DNA from: CAIUVD01 sp044338255
GTDB taxonomy: Bacteria > Planctomycetota > UBA11346
DNA length: 14,787 nt
Assembly (NCBI GenBank): GCA_044338255.1
Contig: JBIILZ010000099.1
Coordinates: 1-14,787, forward strand
Direction: 5' to 3'
Position 1 is the stretch's first letter; every line of letters starts with the position of its first letter. This document shows, piece by piece, positions 14,080-14,787 of the stretch. Position numbers and translations under genes: made by a program. Below the pieces are notes generated by a model that was given only the letters and a program-made list of their open reading frames with translations, was not told the origin of the DNA and did not search any database.

Positions 14080-14140
14080 ACCATCATATGCATTCCGCTT
14101 CAGGATTTGCGGAGAACAATTAAGCTCAGCCCGAGGTCAT

Positions 14141-14155
14141 GGAATGGAATGGAAT
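14141..14155 (+). repeat. Three GGAAT units
   Basis: A short pentamer run of three perfect GGAAT copies lies in the gap between the EEP-family gene and the antitoxin gene. It is too short to assign a role and may be chance. Confidence 0.5.
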
Positions 14156-14225
14156 CGATTCAAGCCACTCACGGCCCCGATTAACGCCACTTGATATGCA
14201 CGAGAAAATCCATACTCAGGAAACC

Positions 14226-14429
14226 ATGAGTAACCCCATTACCATCGATAAGGAGTTAATGGGTGGCGAGCCGGTTTTCACTGGCACTCGCGTTCCTATT
14301 CAAGCATTGTTCGACAATCTCGAAGATGGCATGTCTCTTCCTGAATTTCTTGAGAATTACCCCTCAGTAAATAACCAGATGGTCGTGGCAGTCCTCGAAT
14401 TGGCAGCGAGCAGACTTCGCGTCGCATGA
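14226..14429 (+). CDS. DUF433-family antitoxin
   Basis: The 67-residue protein MSNPITIDKELMGGEPVFTG (1-20) continues with TRVPIQALFDNLEDGMSLPE and FLENYPSVNNQMVVAVLELA. This is the standard DUF433 domain: a conserved GGxPxFxGTRVPI stretch followed by a small helix-turn-helix. Family members pair with DUF5615 PIN-like toxins and are thought to neutralise them and bind the operon promoter. The start is the ATG at 14226 with AGGAAA at 14218-14223; an upstream in-frame ATG at 14139 is less likely. Its stop overlaps the toxin start (ATGA), which implies translational coupling. GC content is visibly lower than the genes to the left, suggesting acquisition as a mobile module. Because the partner is broken, it is probably an orphan antitoxin. 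Confidence 0.88.
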   Translation: MSNPITIDKELMGGEPVFTGTRVPIQALFDNLEDGMSLPEFLENYPSVNNQMVVAVLELAASRLRVA

Positions 14430-14572
14430 AGATCCTGTTGGATGAGTGCGTTCCCTTCAAGCTGAGATATTCACTCGCTGATCATCATGTCTACTCGGTC
14501 AAGATGATGAGTTGGGCCGGAATCAAGAATGGCGAACTCATCGCACTGGCGGATAAGCAATTCGATATGTAA
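14426..14572 (+). pseudogene. DUF5615 PIN-like toxin, truncated at codon 48
   Basis: The frame begins at the ATG overlapping the antitoxin stop and gives MKILLDECVPFKLRYSLADH, then HVYSVKMMSWAGIKNGELIA and LADKQFDM before TAA. It matches the start of DUF5615 (Mut7-C/PIN-like) toxins: the LLDECVP acidic motif and the WAGIKNGELIALA helix. Family proteins are about 110 residues and continue after the FD with a TVDxxL-type acidic strand, which is missing, so the nuclease site is incomplete. The break coincides with the GTAA start of the IS66-like element. The last sense codon and the TAA stop are formed across the junction. The toxin is almost certainly inactive. Confidence 0.82.
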
Positions 14573-14787
14573 CAGCTCAGGCGGCCTTCCGATAATCCTT
14601 TGAAGACTTGGCTTTTGTCGTCATCGGCACCTTAGGCAACCACGGCCTCCCGGCCAGCGTCAGGGCGATGGCAGCGCACGGGTCGACCCCGTTCTTGGTC
14701 GTGGTGCTGAGGTAGGATCTGATTCGACAGAACTCCATGGCTCCAGTTTCGGTGCGGAATCCGCCGGAGACCTTCTGCTGGATTTTC
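14569..14787 (-). mobile_element. IS66-like insertion sequence, terminal part
   Basis: The element appears to begin with GTAA at 14569, the tetranucleotide typical of IS66-family termini, and runs off the window. It contains the transposase 3' end. IS66 elements usually duplicate 8 bp; the predicted host copy is TTCGATAT at 14561-14568, to be repeated beyond the unseen other end. The boundary is inferred from the truncated toxin and the GTAA, because the other end is not visible. Confidence 0.65.
14577..14787 (-). CDS. IS66-family transposase, C-terminal 69 residues (5' end outside the window)
   Basis: Read on the minus strand from the window edge, the frame encodes KIQQKVSGGFRTETGAMEFC (1-20) then RIRSYLSTTTKNGVDPCAAI and a tail ending KSSKDYRKAA with a TGA at 14579-14577. 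The KxSGxFRxxxGAxxFCRIRSYLST pattern is the conserved C-terminus of single-ORF (ISBst12/DUF6444-type) IS66 transposases, which carry the last helix after the DDE core. The catalytic residues lie outside the window, so activity cannot be judged. The stop is only about nine bases from the presumed element end, so terminal repeat and coding sequence would overlap. Confidence 0.85.
   Translation of the reverse strand, partial: KIQQKVSGGFRTETGAMEFCRIRSYLSTTTKNGVDPCAAIALTLAGRPWLPKVPMTTKAKSSKDYRKAA

Overview
The window is GC-rich, densely coding DNA from a Gram-negative-type bacterium. The phylum cannot be fixed from sequence alone. Weak Shine-Dalgarno sites, a CysD plus CysN-kinase fusion, a four-helix-bundle S23-type gene and abundant heptamer repeats would fit the Planctomycetota/PVC neighbourhood, but this is a low-confidence impression. 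Chromosomal housekeeping genes fill the middle, and each edge is cut by a different insertion sequence that has broken a small accessory gene.

Left edge (1-630): the leader of an IS21-like element, with two 24-bp-spaced terminal repeats and a structured leader in front of a GTG start at the window edge. It truncates a four-helix-bundle gene. A strong hairpin and a 20-unit heptamer array follow.

Minus-strand block (631-9873): TauE/SafE-family permease, purC, a membrane-anchored PpiD/SurA-like protein without a visible parvulin domain, an anchored HEAT-repeat protein, a YbgC-type thioesterase, a three-histidine-box acyl-CoA desaturase, and the sulfate-activation pair cysD-cysNC. The APS-kinase half of cysNC looks degenerate. 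The PpiD-like gene, purC and the permease are tightly spaced and probably form one operon; cysD-cysNC form another.

Plus-strand block (9987-14079), divergent from cysD: an unrecognised secreted protein, a trimeric-type purine nucleoside phosphorylase (PNP) with Asp at the usual purine-recognition Asn, a leucyl aminopeptidase (pepA) and a membrane-tethered endonuclease/exonuclease/phosphatase protein. They are co-oriented with small gaps (75, 39 and 6 nt) and probably co-transcribed. The theme may be salvage of nucleosides and peptides.

Right edge (14080-14787): a lower-GC DUF433 antitoxin/DUF5615 PIN-like toxin pair. The toxin is cut at codon 48 by the end of an IS66-like element whose transposase C-terminus reads in from the right.

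Cross-cutting signal: short tandem repeats (7-bp, 7-bp and 12-bp units) begin at, or within about 10 nt of, the stop codons of three different genes, and the 12-bp array reiterates the last codons plus the stop codon.
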